This document shows positions 61,643 to 64,000 of a stretch of DNA of 64,000 nt, piece by piece (the stretch's first letter is position 1; each line of letters begins with the position of its first letter). The DNA comes from an uncultured Bacteroidales bacterium (GTDB taxonomy: Bacteria > Bacteroidota > Bacteroidia > Bacteroidales > CAIWKO01). Under the pieces are notes generated by a model. The model was given only the letters and a program-made list of their open reading frames with translations. It ran no database searches and was not told the origin of the DNA. The translations under genes and the position numbers were made by a program. The stretch is from assembly GCA_903913285.1 (NCBI GenBank), contig CAIWKO010000010.1:1-64000 (forward strand), written 5' to 3'.

Positions 61643-63751
61643 TTATGATACAATTGGTAAATATCCTTTTATTCTAAAAATAACTTCATCAGCTATTTCT
61701 TTGGGAGTTTCTTCATAATGAAAAAATTCCATCGATGAGGTCGAACGTCCCGAAGTAATAGTTCTCAATGCTGTGATATAACCGAACATTTCAGATAAAG
61801 GAACCGTAGCCCTAACGATCTGAAATCCGATCTTTGCAGAAATGCCTTCCAAATGAGCTCTGCGTTTATTCAGGTCACCTGTAACATCGCCTACGTATTC
61901 TTCCGGTGTCACCACTTCAAGTCTCATCACAGGTTCCATCAACACACAATTGGCTTTTTTGCAGGCTTCTTTAAAAGCAAAACGTGCAGCAATTTCAAAT
62001 GCCATTGCATCAGAGTCTACACTGTGGAATGAACCATCTATCAAACGAACTTTCGCAGATTCAAATGGGAATCCCGCAATAACACCGTTTTGCAACGCAG
62101 CTCTAAAACCTTTTTCTGCAGCTTTAATAAATTCTTTGGGTAATGTACCGCCTTTTATTTCATCAATAAATTGCAAACCTTTAAAGCCTGCATCTGCCGG
62201 TGAAATTTCAAAATCAATATCTGCAAACCGGCCTTTGCCGCCTGTTTGTTTCTTATAGATCTCTCTGTGACGCACACTGGCTTTAATGGCTTCTTTGTAT
62301 GCAACCTGCGGAGCACCGTGATTACATTCAACTTTATGCTCTCTTCTGAGGCGGTCTAATATAATTTCGAGATGAAGTTCGCCCATACCGCTGATAATGG
62401 TTTGGCCGGTTTCTTCATTCATTCTGATTCTGAACGTAGGATCTTCTTCTGCTATTTTATTCAAACAGGTGATCAGTTTATCGATATCGGCAGTTGTTTT
62501 TGGTTCAACGGCAATATTGATAACAGGTTCTGGGAAATTAATATTTTCCAGAACGATAGGATGTTTTTCGTCGCAAAGCGTATCGCCGGTTCTGATTTCT
62601 TTAAAACCAACCAATGCTCCAATATCTCCGGCTTCAATTTCGTTGATCTGAATTTGTTTGTTGGCATGCATCCTCAATATTTTCGAGATGCGTTCTTTTT
62701 TACCCGTGTTCGAGTTATAGATGAACGAACCTGTACTTAAAGTACCTGAATAAACTCTGAAAAATGCCAGTTTGCCAACATAGGTATCGGTGGCGATTTT
62801 AAATGCCAGTCCGCTGAACGGTTCCGAAACATTTGAATGACGTAACTCTGCTTTTTCTGTAAACGGATTGATACCTTCAATAGCAGGAATATCCAATGGG
62901 CTCGGCAGATACAGAACAATTGCATCCAGCAAGGTCTGTACGCCTTTATTCCGGAACGATGAGCCACACAATACCGGAGTAATACGCAATTCGATAGTTG
63001 CTTTGCGCAGTGCGGCAATAATATCTTCACTTGAAATAGAATCGGGGTCGCTCAAGAATTTTTCCAGCAGCGCTTCATTTTCTTCGGCACAACCTTCAAT
63101 AATTTTTGTGCGGTATTCGTGAACTATTTCTTTAATTTCTTCAGGAATTGGAATTTCAGTAAAGGTAAGTCCCAACGATTCTTCATCCCATTCATACGCT
63201 TTGTTATGAACCAAATCAACGATCCCTTTAAAATTATCTTCTTCGCCTATCGGTATCTGTAAAACCACCGGGTTGGCGTGTAATTTGTTTTTTATCTGAT
63301 TAATTACTTCATAAAAATCGGCGCCTGAGCGGTCCATTTTATTTACATAACTAATACGGGGTACATTATATTTATCGGCTTGATGCCAAACAGTTTCTGA
63401 TTGTGGTTCAACACCGCCAACAGCACAAAACAGTGCAACGGCGCCATCTAAAACTCTCAGGCTGCGTTCAACTTCAACGGTGAAATCAACATGACCGGGT
63501 GTATCGATGATGTTGATCTTAAAAGGTATGTCATTTGTTTTCCAGTAAACGGTGGTAGCAGCTGATGTGATGGTAATTCCTCTTTCCTGTTCCTGCTGCA
63601 TCCAATCCATGGTGGCGTTGCCTTCGTGCACTTCGCCCATGCGGTGGTTGATACCGGTATAATATAGGATACGCTCCGTCGTCGTGGTTTTACCCGCGTC
63701 GATGTGCGCCATAATGCCAATATTTCTAATATTTTCTAACTTCTCTGACAT
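61643..63751 (-). CDS. fusA: Elongation factor G
   Basis: [46 protein letters not shown]. Confidence 0.97.
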   Translation of the reverse strand: MSEKLENIRNIGIMAHIDAGKTTTTERILYYTGINHRMGEVHEGNATMDWMQQEQERGITITSAATTVYWKTNDIPFKINIIDTPGHVDFTVEVERSLRVLDGAVALFCAVGGVEPQSETVWHQADKYNVPRISYVNKMDRSGADFYEVINQIKNKLHANPVVLQIPIGEEDNFKGIVDLVHNKAYEWDEESLGLTFTEIPIPEEIKEIVHEYRTKIIEGCAEENEALLEKFLSDPDSISSEDIIAALRKATIELRITPVLCGSSFRNKGVQTLLDAIVLYLPSPLDIPAIEGINPFTEKAELRHSNVSEPFSGLAFKIATDTYVGKLAFFRVYSGTLSTGSFIYNSNTGKKERISKILRMHANKQIQINEIEAGDIGALVGFKEIRTGDTLCDEKHPIVLENINFPEPVINIAVEPKTTADIDKLITCLNKIAEEDPTFRIRMNEETGQTIISGMGELHLEIILDRLRREHKVECNHGAPQVAYKEAIKASVRHREIYKKQTGGKGRFADIDFEISPADAGFKGLQFIDEIKGGTLPKEFIKAAEKGFRAALQNGVIAGFPFESAKVRLIDGSFHSVDSDAMAFEIAARFAFKEACKKANCVLMEPVMRLEVVTPEEYVGDVTGDLNKRRAHLEGISAKIGFQIVRATVPLSEMFGYITALRTITSGRSTSSMEFFHYEETPKEIADEVIFRIKGYLPIVS

Positions 63752-63787
63752 TAATTTTATATTATATCCCGTTCCGCATTAAGTTTA

Positions 63788-64000
63788 TTAAAACTTAAAA
63801 TGTGAAAATGCTTTATTAGCTTCGGCCATGCGGTGGGTATCTTCTTTTTTCTTAAAAGCAGCACCTTCTTCTTTATAACCGGCCATAATTTCTGAAGCTA
63901 ATTTTTGGCACATCGACTTTTCGTGGCGTGAACGGGCGTATTTTATCAGGTTTTTCATACCTATAGACATTTTCCTTCCCGGTCTGATCTCCGAAGGGAT
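63788..64000 (-). CDS. rpsG: 30S ribosomal protein S7, C-terminal part (truncated by window edge)
   Basis: [63 protein letters not shown]; frame open to the window edge. Confidence 0.95.
   Translation of the reverse strand: MPSEIRPGRKMSIGMKNLIKYARSRHEKSMCQKLASEIMAGYKEEGAAFKKKEDTHRMAEANKAFSHFKF

Overview
Bacteroidetes-type chromosome segment, probably Bacteroidales-like. Evidence: 16S 5' end, TTTG-N19-TANNTTTG promoters, a T9SS sorting domain, S46 peptidase, and the rplQ-eno order. The left edge holds the 5' end of a 16S rRNA (minus strand) with two tandem upstream promoters. The right third is a textbook str/S10/spc/alpha ribosomal superoperon (rpsG' to rplQ, then eno), including an rpmJ missing from the ORF track. 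The middle is mostly housekeeping: pepD, flavodiiron protein, topoisomerase A subunit, cysC/D/N, rho, ABC permease, ccmF-like, S46 peptidase, cysH, mtnP. The accessory region at about 12.2-19.6 kb is the most interesting part. (1) A GxxExxY (PD-(D/E)XK-fold) ORF sits among palindromic repeats, with an adjacent internal-deletion derivative, between a propeller histidine kinase and its LytTR response regulator. (2) Next comes a gene with a perfect Shine-Dalgarno and three LytTR-consensus direct repeats spaced exactly 21 bp, followed by a 16-unit 21-bp array sharing the TNCGTTNGTTG core. (3) Three copies of a ~60-nt, apparently pseudoknotted leader sit 17-22 nt upstream of the start codons of three consecutive exported-protein genes. 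(4) Two unlisted 30-aa membrane microproteins and a decayed RelE/ParE-type toxin-antitoxin module are also present. Two more tandem arrays (8 x 41 bp hairpin units; 10 x 21 bp) lie in convergent intergenic regions, both with a three-unit higher-order pattern. All calls were made by reading the sequence; no database search was run.
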